A stretch of DNA of 64,000 nt from NCBI RefSeq assembly GCF_026153355.1, contig NZ_CP110636.1, forward strand, positions 4,402,001 through 4,466,000, written 5' to 3'. Shown here in pieces: positions 54,401 through 63,690 of the stretch (positions within the stretch are counted from its first letter, which is position 1; every line of letters begins with the position of its first letter). The position numbers and the translations under genes are program-made. The stretch comes from Streptomyces endophytica. GTDB lineage: Bacteria; Actinomycetota; Actinomycetes; Streptomycetales; Streptomycetaceae. The notes under the pieces are model-generated. The model had not been told where the DNA came from, did not search any database, and saw only the letters and a program-made list of their open reading frames with translations.

Positions 54401-55348
54401 TCAGGCGTGACAGGCCACCGGCACCCCGCCGTTCATCACCGTCATGTCGCCGAACCCGACCAGCGGATCGAGCGGGGCACCCGGCGCCCCGCCCGCCAGC
54501 TCGTCGTACGCCCGGTGCAGATTGGCCACCAGCCGCTCCGACTCCGCCAGCTCCGCGAACCGGCCGAGCTCCGCCCGCTGCGCCACCTGCAGCGGCGTAC
54601 GGCCGGCCGCCCGTCCCTCCTCCGCGAGCTCGCCGACGAACCGCAGATAGCGCTCGATTTCGTCGTACACCTCGGGGCCGGCGACCGGGCCGTGCCCGGG
54701 GACGACGGTGACCGCGTCCAGCGAGCGCAACAGCTCGACCGCCTTGAGCGAGCCGGTGAGCGAGCCCATGAAGAGGAACGGGGTGCCGCCGTGGAAGACC
54801 AGGTCCCCGGTGAAGACGATGCGCTGCCGGGGCAGCCAGACCACGGTGTCCCCGGGCGTGTGCGCCACCCCCGGATGGATCAGCCGCACCTCGGTGTCGC
54901 CGAGGCGGAGGGTGAGCTCGTCGGTGTAGGTCACGGTCGGCGGGGTGAGCCGGATGTCGCCGTACTCCACCTCCGGCCAGACGGCGTGCAGTTGGTGCCC
55001 GGCGGCCAGCAGCTCCCGGCGGCAGGCGGTGTGCCCGATGACGGTCGCCCCGGGCGTGAAGACGCCGTTGCCGTAGGTGTGGTCGCCGTGGTGGTGGGTG
55101 TTGACCACGAATCGGGGCGCCGGGGCGCCGCTCTCCGCGATCCGCCGGCCCAGCAGCCGGGCCCGGCGCTCGGTGGCGGCGGTGTCCACGAGGAGGGTGG
55201 TCCCGCCGTCGGTGAGGAACCCGGCGTTGTTCAGGCACCAGCCCCCGTCGGGCTGGATGAAGGCATGCACCCCGCCCGCGAGTTCGGTCAGATACGGCTC
55301 CGCCGGCACGTGCCGCCCGGTCCTGGTCCGCTCCGCCGCTTCCGTCAT
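54401..55348 (-). CDS. MBL-fold metallo-hydrolase
   Basis: A 315-residue metallo-beta-lactamase-fold hydrolase. The metal motif HxHxDH appears as 'NTHHHGDHTYGN' (about residues 83-94), with later ligands in 'PGVAHTPGDTVVW', 'FTGDLVFHG' and 'VVPGHGPV'. There is no signal peptide. Members include glyoxalase-, lactonase- and quorum-quenching-type enzymes; this one resembles uncharacterised actinobacterial proteins. Starts at ATG 55348. Confidence 0.88.
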   Translation of the reverse strand: MTEAAERTRTGRHVPAEPYLTELAGGVHAFIQPDGGWCLNNAGFLTDGGTTLLVDTAATERRARLLGRRIAESGAPAPRFVVNTHHHGDHTYGNGVFTPGATVIGHTACRRELLAAGHQLHAVWPEVEYGDIRLTPPTVTYTDELTLRLGDTEVRLIHPGVAHTPGDTVVWLPRQRIVFTGDLVFHGGTPFLFMGSLTGSLKAVELLRSLDAVTVVPGHGPVAGPEVYDEIERYLRFVGELAEEGRAAGRTPLQVAQRAELGRFAELAESERLVANLHRAYDELAGGAPGAPLDPLVGFGDMTVMNGGVPVACHA

Positions 55349-55507
55349 GGGTGAGCCTCCTGCTCCGATGCCCCGTCAGTGTCCACCCGCCTACGGGAAG
55401 TTCGGCCGCGCTCCGCCGCCGCGGGACCGGGCCACGGTACCCCCGCCACCGCTCCGGACGGGAAACCGCCGCCCGCCCCCTGGATCACCCCAGGCTTCAG
55501 GACAGAC

Positions 55508-55867
55508 TCACCCCTGGAGCAGGATCACCGCACCGCACAGCGCCAGCGCGAGGGTGCAGCCGATCAGCAGCAGCGCGGTCCGCGGCGGCAGCCCCGGCGC
55601 GCGGCCGCTCGCCATGGCCCGCATCCTGCGGTGCGCGAGGACGACGAAGCCGAGCCACACCAGGCCGGTCAGCACCGCCTCGGCCGCGACCGCCGCCCCG
55701 TGCTCGGCGTTCCGCAACAGCTGCCGGCCGGCCAGCAGCGCCACCACGGTGGCGGACAGCGTGGTGCGCCGCCAGGCCAGCCGGGTCCGCTCCGGCTGCA
55801 GCCCCGGATCCCGGTCCGACGCCGGCCGGGGCCCCGCACCGCCCGGCACCGGGCGCTCCCTCCCCAT
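55508..55867 (-). CDS. DUF202 membrane protein
   Basis: 119 residues with the DUF202 motif 'ERTRLAWRRT' after a hydrophilic N-terminus and three predicted transmembrane helices. Function unknown. It lies 3 bp downstream of a second DUF202-type gene, so the two are cotranscribed and may form a heteromer. Confidence 0.82.
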   Translation of the reverse strand: MGRERPVPGGAGPRPASDRDPGLQPERTRLAWRRTTLSATVVALLAGRQLLRNAEHGAAVAAEAVLTGLVWLGFVVLAHRRMRAMASGRAPGLPPRTALLLIGCTLALALCGAVILLQG

Positions 55868-55870
55868 CGC

Positions 55871-56281
55871 CTAGTTCGTCCGGCCCAGCAGCACCAGTAC
55901 GACCACCGCCGCCGCGAACAGCCCGACGGCCAGCGCCAGCGCACTGGGGAAGCGGGAAATCGGCAGGTCCTCGCCGCGCCGCATGGCCCGCTCGCAGCGC
56001 ACCCAGTGGTTGACCGCCCGCAACGCGCACAGTCCGCCGCCCACCAGCAGCACGACGGTGAAGCTCACCCGCAGCGTGCCGTGCAGCCGGGGCAGGAACT
56101 GGTCCACCGCGAACCCGCCGCCGATCAGCGCCAGCCCGGTCCGCAACCAGGCCAGAAACGTCCGCTCATTGGCCAGCGAGAACCGGTAGTCGGGGGTCGT
56201 GCCCTCCTCACGGAGGCGCGCGGGCGCGAACCAGAGCCGCACCGCCTCGCCGGCCGCCCGCAGCCCACCGCCGCGGCTCAT
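55871..56281 (-). CDS. DUF202/YidH-like membrane protein
   Basis: 136 residues with 'LANERTFLAWLRTGLALIGGG', the DUF202 signature, and three predicted transmembrane segments, as in YidH. It pairs with the gene at 55508. The two-gene YidH/YidG arrangement is common; the role is unknown. Confidence 0.85.
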   Translation of the reverse strand: MSRGGGLRAAGEAVRLWFAPARLREEGTTPDYRFSLANERTFLAWLRTGLALIGGGFAVDQFLPRLHGTLRVSFTVVLLVGGGLCALRAVNHWVRCERAMRRGEDLPISRFPSALALAVGLFAAAVVVLVLLGRTN

Positions 56282-56312
56282 CGCCGGAACCCGCCCGCCC
56301 GGCCCGCCCGCA

Positions 56313-56843
56313 TCAGCATTCCCCCCGCTCCCGCCGGGCGAGCAGCTGCCGGTACGCGGCCACCCCGTCCGGCGTCCACGGCCACTCGTCCAGCCGCGCG
56401 ATCAGCTCCTCCTCGGTCAGGAACGCGTACCAGTCGATCTCCGCCTCCTGCGGGACCACCGGCAGCGTGCAGCGCACCTGGTACACCGCCGACCACCAGG
56501 TGTGCTCGGCCGTCTCGTAGAGGAACTTGAACAGCGGCTCCGGCTGCGGCAGCCCCCGCACGCCCAGCTCCTCCTCCGCCTCGCGCAGCGCCGCCCGGTC
56601 GTAGCTCTCACCGGCGCCGACCACCCCGCCCACGAACATGTCGTAGTGCGCGGGGAAGACCAGCTTGTTCGGCGTACGGCGGTGCACGAAGATCCGTTCC
56701 TCGGCGTCCCGCACCAGCACGAAGGAGCAGCGGGTCCGCATCCGGCGCGCATAGCTCTCGCCGCGCGGGGCCTGCCCCACGACCTGATCGTTCTCGTCGA
56801 CGACATCGAGGACTTCATTGACGTTGAGCGGTTCCTCAGCCAT
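56313..56843 (-). CDS. NUDIX hydrolase (YfcD/Idi-like)
   Basis: A 176-residue NUDIX protein. The box is complete ('GGVVGAGESYDRAALREAEEELG', about residues 71-93), preceded by 'HRRTPNKLVFPAHYDMF' as in the YfcD and isopentenyl-diphosphate-isomerase branch. The exact substrate is unknown. ATG 56843 is served by GGGGAG, which is supplied by the end of the palindromic element that fills the upstream intergenic region. Confidence 0.87.
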   Translation of the reverse strand: MAEEPLNVNEVLDVVDENDQVVGQAPRGESYARRMRTRCSFVLVRDAEERIFVHRRTPNKLVFPAHYDMFVGGVVGAGESYDRAALREAEEELGVRGLPQPEPLFKFLYETAEHTWWSAVYQVRCTLPVVPQEAEIDWYAFLTEEELIARLDEWPWTPDGVAAYRQLLARRERGEC

Positions 56844-56855
56844 GGGGGCATTCTC

Positions 56856-57408
56856 CCCACGTACCTGGCTGTCCCGCCGTCGGGGTTGCTCGCCGTTGCG
56901 CGCTTGGCGGCGCCTCCCACGTACCCGTCTCTCCCGCCGTCGGGCTTGTTCGCCGTTGCGCCTGGCGGCGGGCGTGGTGTTGTCGGGTGCGGTGCCGGCC
57001 CTCCAGACTTCGTCCTCCGGTCCAGCCCCTCCCGTGGTGGGGAGTTTCTCAGCTGGTCGGGGGCGGGCGTAATCCGTTGCCCGCGCGTACGTGGGCATTA
57101 CGTGCACCCCCACCGTCCTTCACTTTCCCCCTCACGGGAGGGGACGGGCCGGAGGGGCCGGTTGTGTGGACGTAAAGCGTCAGCAGTCCACACAACCGGC
57201 CCCGGAGGCCCGTCACCGCACCCACCACAACCCAGCCCGCCGCAGGCGCAACGGCGAACAACACCTGCGGCGGGACGGCCGACAACGTGCGGGGCGCCGC
57301 AAAGCGCGCAACGGCGAACAACAACCGCGGCGGGACGGCGAGGTACGTACGGGGCGCCGCAAAGCGCAACGGCGAGAAGCCCCGCGGCGGAACAGACGGG
57401 TACGTGGG
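56856..57408 (-). repeat. Large palindromic intergenic element, copy B (inverted)
   Basis: A 553-bp non-coding element matching copy A (8064-8525) on the opposite strand. It begins 3 bp after the stop codon of the DMT transporter gene (57412) and ends 12 bp before the NUDIX start. The ~65-70 bp end units occur twice on one side and three times on the other. The core stem GGGGCCGGTTGTGTGGAC (57154-57171) with its complement at 57186-57203 is identical to copy A, and the loop is its reverse complement. The inner segments differ from copy A at scattered positions. Confidence 0.85.
57154..57203. terminator. Perfect 18-bp stem hairpin at the core of repeat copy B
   Basis: Arms 57154-57171 and 57186-57203, loop GTAAAGCGTCAGCA. 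The arms and loop are identical to copy A read on the other strand. Placed to end the DMT-transporter transcript. Confidence 0.5.
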
Positions 57409-57411
57409 CAG

Positions 57412-58305
57412 TCAATGCGGCAGCATTTCGCGGACGTCCTCCGGGCGCCCCGCGCCCGGTGGCATCGCCGGGTGGGTGCCGATCAGGACGATGCCCGCGA
57501 CCACGGCCGCGATTCCGGCGACCTCCCAGGCCAGGGCGCCGGCGGTGACCCGTAGCTGGTCGCCGAGGAAACCGACTCCGCACAGGATCCCGGCCAGCGG
57601 CTGGGCGGCGGTCAGCGCGGGCAGGGAGAGCCGCAGCGGCGCGGACTCGAAGGCGCTCTGCACCATCACCAGCGCCAGCACACCGAGGACCACGATCGCG
57701 TACGGCTGCCAGCTGGTGAGCAGGGCCGACCAGCCGCCCTGGCCGAAGTGCTCGCCGCTGATCCGGGTCAGCGCGTCCTGCAGGCCGTATATCAAGCCGG
57801 CCGCCACGCCCAGCAGCGCGGCCTCCAGGCTGACGTGCACCCGCTCCCGTTTGGCGACCGCCGCCAGTGTCAGGGCGATGCCCAGCACGAGGCCCATGAT
57901 CACCCATTGCCACAGGTGATCGGTGCTGCGCTGACCGCCCCGTGGCCGGCCGGCCACGATGAACGCGGTGACGCCGCCGGCCAGCAGCCACAGTCCGGCC
58001 CAGCCGGTGCGGCCCAGACGCTGTTTGGTCAGCCGCCGCGACAGTGCCATCGCGAAGAGCAGATTGGTCGCCAGCAAGGGCTCCACCAGAGTGATGTCGC
58101 CCATGCCCAGCGCCACCGCGCCGAGCGCCATGCCCACCACCATCAGGCCGATGCCGGCGACCCACAGGGGCATCCGCACGAGGTCGAGCAGCAGGCGGAG
58201 GGAGAGGTAGTCCTTCATGGGGGCGTGCTGTGCGGCGGCCTGCTGGAGTACGAAGCCGAGTCCCAGACAGCAGGCCGCTCCAAGGGCGAGCAGTATCACC
58301 GTCAC
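57412..58305 (-). CDS. DMT-superfamily (EamA-like) membrane transporter
   Basis: A 297-residue protein with nine to ten predicted transmembrane helices of the drug/metabolite transporter superfamily. It begins 'ILLALGAACCLGLGFVLQQAA' and contains 'GDITLVEPLLATNLLFAM' and 'AAQPLAGILCG', typical of the actinobacterial branch related to NIPA proteins. It starts at GTG 58305. Substrate unknown. Followed directly by palindromic repeat copy B. Confidence 0.8.
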   Translation of the reverse strand: MTVILLALGAACCLGLGFVLQQAAAQHAPMKDYLSLRLLLDLVRMPLWVAGIGLMVVGMALGAVALGMGDITLVEPLLATNLLFAMALSRRLTKQRLGRTGWAGLWLLAGGVTAFIVAGRPRGGQRSTDHLWQWVIMGLVLGIALTLAAVAKRERVHVSLEAALLGVAAGLIYGLQDALTRISGEHFGQGGWSALLTSWQPYAIVVLGVLALVMVQSAFESAPLRLSLPALTAAQPLAGILCGVGFLGDQLRVTAGALAWEVAGIAAVVAGIVLIGTHPAMPPGAGRPEDVREMLPH

Positions 58306-58525
58306 GTCGCACCTCTATCGCGCGGGGCGGGGATGCGCCTGAGGATAGCCATCCGGCGGCGGGTGAGGGGGTGGCCCTGGTCACCCTCCATTCTCCCGCG
58401 CGCCCTCCTCTACTGCGCGGTAACGGACGGTTGACGCGGCAGTCGGGTGCACTGAGGATCGATTCCACCCGGGTGGTCCGGGGCGGCCGGGACGCCCGGC
58501 GGGCCCCGGTGAGGAGAGGCTGCTG

Positions 58526-60179
58526 ATGGCGTACGACGCTGATGTGATCGTGATCGGAGCGGGGCTGGCGGGGCTGGCGGCCACCGCGGAACTGGTGGAC
58601 GCCGGCCGCAAGGTGATCCTGCTCGACCAGGAGCCCGAGCAGTCCCTCGGCGGGCAGGCGCACTGGTCCTTCGGCGGCCTGTTCCTCGTCGACTCACCCG
58701 AACAGCGCCGGCTGCGGATCCGCGACAGCCACGCCCTGGCGTGGCAGGACTGGCTCGGCACGGCCGGGTTCGACCGTCCGGAGGACCACTGGCCGCGTAA
58801 ATGGGCCGAGGCGTACGTCGACTTCGCGGCCGGCGAGAAGCGGTCCTGGCTGCACCGGCAGGGCGTACGGCTCTTCCCCGTCGTGGGCTGGGCCGAGCGC
58901 GGCGGATACGCCGCGACCGGGCACGGCAACTCCGTCCCGCGCTTCCACATCACCTGGGGCACCGGCCCCGGGCTGGTCGCCCCGTTCGAGCGCCGGGTGC
59001 GGGCCGGGGCCGCGCGCGGCCTGGTGGACCTCCGCTTCCGGCACCGGGTCACCGCCCTCAGCCGCAGCGCCGGCGGCGTGGACACGGTCAGCGGTGAGGT
59101 CCTGGAGCCTTCGGACGTCCCGCGCGGCAAGCCCAGCAGCCGTGAGGTGACCGGCGCCTTCGAGCTGCGGGCGCAGGCGGTGATCGTCACCTCCGGCGGG
59201 ATCGGCGGCAACCACGAGCTGGTGCGCGCCAACTGGCCCGAGCGCCTGGGCACCCCGCCGGAGCGGATGCTGTCCGGGGTGCCTGCGCACGTCGACGGCA
59301 GGATGCTCGGCATCACCGAGGCGGCCGGCGGGCGGATCATCAACCGCGACCGGATGTGGCACTACACCGAGGGCATCGACAACTGGGACCCGATCTGGCC
59401 GCTGCACGGCATCCGGATCCTCTCCGCCCCTCCCCGCTGTGGCTGGACGCCCGCGGCCGGCGGTTGCCGGTGCCGCTGTTCCCCGGCTTCGACACCCTCG
59501 GCACCCTCGAACACATCATGCGCACCGGCCACGACCACACCTGGTTCGTGCTCACCCGGAAGATCATCGAGAAGGAGTTCACGCTCTCCGGCTCCGAGCA
59601 GAACCCCGACCTGACCGGCAAGAGCATCCGGGACGTGCTGGGCCGGGCCAGGGGCGGGGCGCCCGGTCCGGTGCAGGCGTTCCTGGACCGGGGCGCGGAC
59701 TTCATCGTCGAGCGCGCGCTGCCCGACCTCGTACGGCGGATGAACGCGCTCACCAAGGAGCCGCTGATCGACGAGGCCGCGCTGCGCGGCGAGATCGTGG
59801 CCCGGGACCGGGAGATCGCGAACTCCTTCACCAAGGACCTCCAGGTGACGGCGATGCGCGGGGCCCGCAAGTATCTCGGTGACCGGCTGATCCGCACCGC
59901 GGCCCCGCACCGGCTGCTCGACCCCAAGGCCGGCCCGCTGATCGCCGTCCGGCTGAGCATCCTCACCCGCAAGACGCTCGGCGGGCTGGAGACCGACCTC
60001 TCCTCGCGGGTGCTGACCGACGGCGGCGCGCCCCTGCCGGGTGTCTACGCGGCGGGCGAGGCGGCCGGTTTTGGGGCGGCGGGGTGCACGGCTACCGTTC
60101 GCTGGAGGGCACCTTCCTCGGCGGTTGCCTGTTCTCCGGCCGTACGGCGGGCCGGGCGGCGGCCCGGGCGGTGGCCTGA
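58526..60179 (+). CDS. FAD-binding dehydrogenase (fumarate reductase/KstD-type flavoprotein) (two frameshifts)
   Basis: About 551 residues. The N-terminal FAD motif is 'VIGAGLAGLAA' and the late one 'LPGVYAAGEAAGFGGGGVHG', as in fumarate reductase/3-ketosteroid-1-dehydrogenase-like flavoproteins. Two apparent single-base losses split it: at 59427-59430 (CCCC for five, restoring SAPSPLWLDARGRRL) and 60073-60076 (GGGG for five, restoring GFGGGGVHGYRSLEG). With both corrected the frame is continuous to TGA 60177-60179. The substrate is unknown; actinobacterial members are annotated only as 'FAD-binding dehydrogenase'. Confidence 0.82.
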
Positions 60180-60387
60180 CGGTGGGGGACCGCGGAGAGG
60201 TTGGCGGATCCAGCCATTCCTCTTTCCGCCTTGACGGGGAGCTCTGCGTAGCGCTTTGCTGTCCGTGATGACTGGTGCGGACCAGACCGTCACCCTCTGC
60301 ACAGGCGCGCGCAGACCCGGCCCCGCCCACCAAGGACGACAGGTGCGGCGCACGACCGGCGCGGCGCGCCATGGAGCCCGCTGACCC

Positions 60388-61380
60388 GTGATGTCGATTT
60401 CCCCCTCGCCCCCCTCGCACCCCGGCCCCCGGCCCCACCGGCCGCGCGGCCGGCCCGGCCCCCGGCCCCGCGCTGGACGACGCCGAACTGGCCGTCGCCG
60501 CCGACGCGCTGGCGCTCGGCCAGTGGGCCCGGGTGCGCACCCTGCTCGCCGAGACCGGCACCGACTGGGACCGCCGGGGCCACCGATTAACGGTCCTGGC
60601 CGGCTGCCAGGGCAGTGCCGCCTGGGCCGGTGACTGGCAGCTCGCCGAACCGGACAGCGGGGACGCGGCCACCCTCCTCGCCGTCGCCACCGTCCGGCGG
60701 GCGCTGCGCGGCGAGACCAGCACCGGCGCCGCCGCCGCGGCCTGCGCGGCCGCCGCCCGGCTGCTGCCCGACGACCCCACGCCCTGGCTCGGCGCGCTGA
60801 TCCTGGCCCGCCGCACCGGCACCGAGGACGCCCGCGCCCACGCCTTCCGGCAGATCCGGGCCCGGCACCCCGACCACCACCACGCCCACCACCTGATGGC
60901 CGCCTGCCTGGCCGAACGGCAGCCGCACGCCGCCGACGACCCGCGCCACCCGGCGCACGAGTTCGCCGCCCGGGCCGCGGCCCGCGCCCCCGCGGACTCC
61001 CGCTCGCCCTGCTCCCGGTCGTCGCCCACACCGAGCGCTACCGCGTACGGGCCGCCGCCGGTCTGGAGCCGCCCGACCCGGCGGACTCCGGCCACTGGAG
61101 CACCCGGCACGCGCACCGGCTCCGGCAGGCCGCCTTCGACTGGTGGCTGGAATGGGAGGGCGAGGACCACCCCCGCGGCAAGGTCGACCTCAACTTCCTG
61201 GCCCACGCCACCTTCCACGAGGGACGGATGGCCGAGGCCGCCACGCTCTTCGCCCGCATCGGCCGCCACCGGACCCGCGCCCCCTGGTCGTACCCGGGCC
61301 GCGATCCCGACCGCGCCTTCCGGGCCGCCCGGGCCACCGCACTCCGCCGGGCCCGGGGGTTCGGGCGCACCGGGACATGA
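60388..61380 (+). CDS. Hypothetical actinobacterial protein, helical-repeat-like (frameshifts)
   Basis: A soluble, Ala/Arg-rich helical protein, found in Streptomyces as a hypothetical and perhaps TPR-like. The family-like sequence begins 'LDDAELAVAADALALGQWA' near 60470 and ends 'WSYPGRDPDRAFRAARATA'. One C is missing at 60999-61001 (adding it gives APADSPLALLPVVAH). The true start is uncertain: GTG 60388/ATG 60391 lie in another frame, needing a further indel in the C/G-rich stretch 60401-60470, and GTG 60533 would truncate the conserved N-terminus. Function unknown. Confidence 0.6.
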
Positions 61381-61443
61381 CGAAAGTCTGACGCCGGGGC
61401 CCGGACACTGGCCCCGGCGCCCGAGTGGTGTTCGAATCGAGGG

Positions 61444-62196
61444 GTGACCAAGGACGCGAATCCGGCCCGCCCGGCCGACCACGACGGGGACCGGCGCGGC
61501 ACGCCCGTCGGCCGCCGCGTGGTGCTCGGGATGCTCGCGGCCGGTGCCGCCGGCGTCGCCGCGGCCCCCTACCTCCAGCGCGCCTACGACGAAACCCTCG
61601 GCGCGGCCGCGCAGAACGACCCCACCGGCCTGTCCGGTCTGCTGCCCGCCGGCGGCGGCTTCCGCTACTACTCGGTGACCGGTTCCGTCCCGGACAAGGA
61701 CGAGCACAGCTACCGCCTCACCGTCGACGGCCTGGTGCGCCACCGCGCCAGCTACCGGCTCGCCGATCTGCGCGCCCTGCCGCAGACCCGGCTGGTCCGC
61801 GACGTCCAGTGCGTGACCGGCTGGCGGGTGCCCCACACCCCGTTCGAGGGGGTGCGCCTGGCCACCCTCCTCGACGCCGCCGGTGTCCGCCCCGAGGCCA
61901 AGGCCGTCCGCTTCACCTGCTTCGACGGTGCCTACAGCGAGTCCCTCACCCTCGAACAGGCCCGCCGCCACGACGTGCTGATCGCCCTGCGGATGCAGGA
62001 CCGGCCGCTCGGCCACGACCACGGCGGCCCGGTGCGCCTCTACGTGGCGCCCATGTACTTCTACAAGTCGGCGAAGTGGCTCTCCGGGATCACCGTCACC
62101 GACCACGTCCAGCCCGGATACTGGGAGCAGCTCGGATATGACGTCGATGCCTGGGTCGGCCGGTCGAACGGACGGGACGATGTCCCCACGACCTGA
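61444..62196 (+). CDS. Molybdopterin-dependent oxidoreductase (YedY/MsrP-like)
   Basis: A 250-residue sulfite-oxidase-fold protein. 'RDVQCVTGWRVPHTPFEGV' contains the Mo-ligand Cys and the usual following Trp. 'SVTGSVPDKDEHSYRLTVDGLV' begins the domain. Residues 20-45 (RRVVLGMLAAGAAGVAA) look like a Tat signal, so it acts outside the membrane. It overlaps a cytochrome-b gene by 17 bp, the YedYZ arrangement in which the membrane subunit delivers electrons, for example for methionine sulfoxide reduction. GTG 61444. Confidence 0.88.
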   Translation: MTKDANPARPADHDGDRRGTPVGRRVVLGMLAAGAAGVAAAPYLQRAYDETLGAAAQNDPTGLSGLLPAGGGFRYYSVTGSVPDKDEHSYRLTVDGLVRHRASYRLADLRALPQTRLVRDVQCVTGWRVPHTPFEGVRLATLLDAAGVRPEAKAVRFTCFDGAYSESLTLEQARRHDVLIALRMQDRPLGHDHGGPVRLYVAPMYFYKSAKWLSGITVTDHVQPGYWEQLGYDVDAWVGRSNGRDDVPTT

Positions 62197-62863
62197 GTCC
62201 GCCGCTCCGGCCGCGGACCACCACCGCGTCCCGCGCTTCACCCGCGCCGAACACCGGGTGCACCGGGCCACCGCCGCCCTCATGGCCGTCTGCGTGGCCA
62301 CCGCGGCCTGCCTCTACCTCCCCTTCCTCGCCGAACTCGTCGGCCGGCGCGCCCTGATGGTCACCCTCCACGAGTGGTCCGGCATCCTGCTGCCGGCCCC
62401 GCTGCTGCTCGGCCTGGTCTCCCGTGCGCTGCGCGCCGACCTCACCCGCCTCAACCGCTTCGGCCCGCACGACCGGACCTGGCTGCGGGCCGTGCTGCGC
62501 CGCCGGGGAGCCCGCCCGGCCGGGAAGTTCAACGCCGGCCAGAAGCTGTACGCGGCCTGGCTCGCCGGCGCGGTCCTGGTGATGACCGGGACCGGCCTAC
62601 TGATGTGGTTCACGCACCTGGCGCCCCTGGTCTGGCGCACCGGCGCCACCTTCGTCCACGACTGGCTCGCCCTCAGCCTCCTCATCGTGATCGGCGGCCA
62701 CGTCTGGATGGCGTACCGGGACCCGGAGTCGAGGGCGGGGCTGCGCACCGGATCGGTCGAGGCGGCATGGGCCCGGCGCGAACACCCGTTGTGGCGGCCG
62801 GAGGAGGGGGCGGACGGGAAGCGCGGGATGGAAGGGGCGGACGGGAAGCCCGGGAACCCGTAG
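62180..62863 (+). CDS. Cytochrome b561-like membrane electron-transfer subunit
   Basis: 227 residues with four predicted transmembrane helices and histidines suited to b-heme binding ('HRVHRATAALMAV', 'TLHEWSGILLPAP', 'VHDWLALSLL', 'GGHVWMAY'). Partner of the molybdopterin enzyme upstream. I chose ATG 62180 within the upstream gene's 3' end; ATG 62138 is in frame too. Its C-terminus has a short duplicated GADGK segment. Confidence 0.82.
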   Translation: MSPRPESAAPAADHHRVPRFTRAEHRVHRATAALMAVCVATAACLYLPFLAELVGRRALMVTLHEWSGILLPAPLLLGLVSRALRADLTRLNRFGPHDRTWLRAVLRRRGARPAGKFNAGQKLYAAWLAGAVLVMTGTGLLMWFTHLAPLVWRTGATFVHDWLALSLLIVIGGHVWMAYRDPESRAGLRTGSVEAAWARREHPLWRPEEGADGKRGMEGADGKPGNP

Positions 62864-62884
62864 CGGGTCCGTTGCGGCAAGGAG

Positions 62885-62960
62885 TGTGCAGAGAACCCTG
62901 TGCAGAGAACGCTGTGCAGAGAATTCTGTGCAGAGAACGCTGTGCAGAGAGTTCTCTGCA
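62885..62960. repeat. Five tandem 14-bp repeats of TGTGCAGAGAAxxC directly before the ArsR gene
   Basis: Units begin at 62885, 62899, 62913, 62927 and 62941. The last unit and the following bases form the perfect palindrome TGCAGAGA-GT-TCTCTGCA (62943-62960). The array ends 16 bp before the ArsR start codon, overlapping the expected promoter, so it looks like a multi-site operator for that regulator. Confidence 0.8.
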
Positions 62961-62976
62961 ATCCTATGCTCGCGTC

Positions 62977-63690
62977 ATGTCTGACGATGCCTCAATACCG
63001 CCCACTTCGCCGTCCACCTCGCCGTCCACCGCCCTCCCTGTGCGCCGGCTGGACGCCCGGAGCCTGCGCGGTCTGGCGCACCCGCTGCGGATGCGCATCC
63101 TGGACCTGCTGACCCTCGACGGCCCGGACACCGCGACCGGATTGGCCCGGCGCCTCGGCGAGAACACCGGCACCGTCAGCTGGCATCTGCGCCATCTCGC
63201 CGACCACGGCTTCATCGAGGAGGAGACCGGCCGGGGCACCAAACGCGAACGCTGGTGGCGGGCGGTCCGGGTCTCCCGCCACCTGGACACCGTCGAGTTC
63301 CGCGACGATCCGGACACCCGCGGGGCCCTGTCGGTCTACCTCCACGAGATCGTCCAGCGGGACTTCCACCAGGTCGTCACGTACCTCGCCGAGGACTGGG
63401 AGCCGGAGTGGCGCAACGCCGGCACGCTCTCCCGCTGGCCGGACCTGCGTCTGACGTCCGACCAACTGGCGGCGCTCAACGCCGAGTTGGCGGAAGTCGT
63501 CGAACGACACCGGGCGGCGGCCCTGGACACGAAGGCGAACGCGGACGGGGAAGGGGAACGGGAAGAGGCGGGGGAGCGGGGAGGGGCGGGGAACGCGGTG
63601 GCCGGCGCGCCCGGGCGCCGCCCCGTCCTCGTCCAGTTGCAGTCCTTCCCGCGCAAGGAGAGGGACGGCGGGGACGGCGGCGCGCGATGA
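62977..63690 (+). CDS. ArsR/HTH_20-family transcriptional regulator
   Basis: A 237-residue protein: winged HTH at about residues 22-100 ('LRGLAHPLRMRILDLLTLDG', 'GTVSWHLRHLADHGFIEE'), then a helical domain and a charged, low-complexity C-terminus. ATG 62977 follows the tandem repeat array, with little leader sequence. Its stop overlaps the start of an MFS gene by 4 bp, the common arrangement of a repressor with the drug exporter it controls. Confidence 0.86.
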   Translation: MSDDASIPPTSPSTSPSTALPVRRLDARSLRGLAHPLRMRILDLLTLDGPDTATGLARRLGENTGTVSWHLRHLADHGFIEEETGRGTKRERWWRAVRVSRHLDTVEFRDDPDTRGALSVYLHEIVQRDFHQVVTYLAEDWEPEWRNAGTLSRWPDLRLTSDQLAALNAELAEVVERHRAAALDTKANADGEGEREEAGERGGAGNAVAGAPGRRPVLVQLQSFPRKERDGGDGGAR

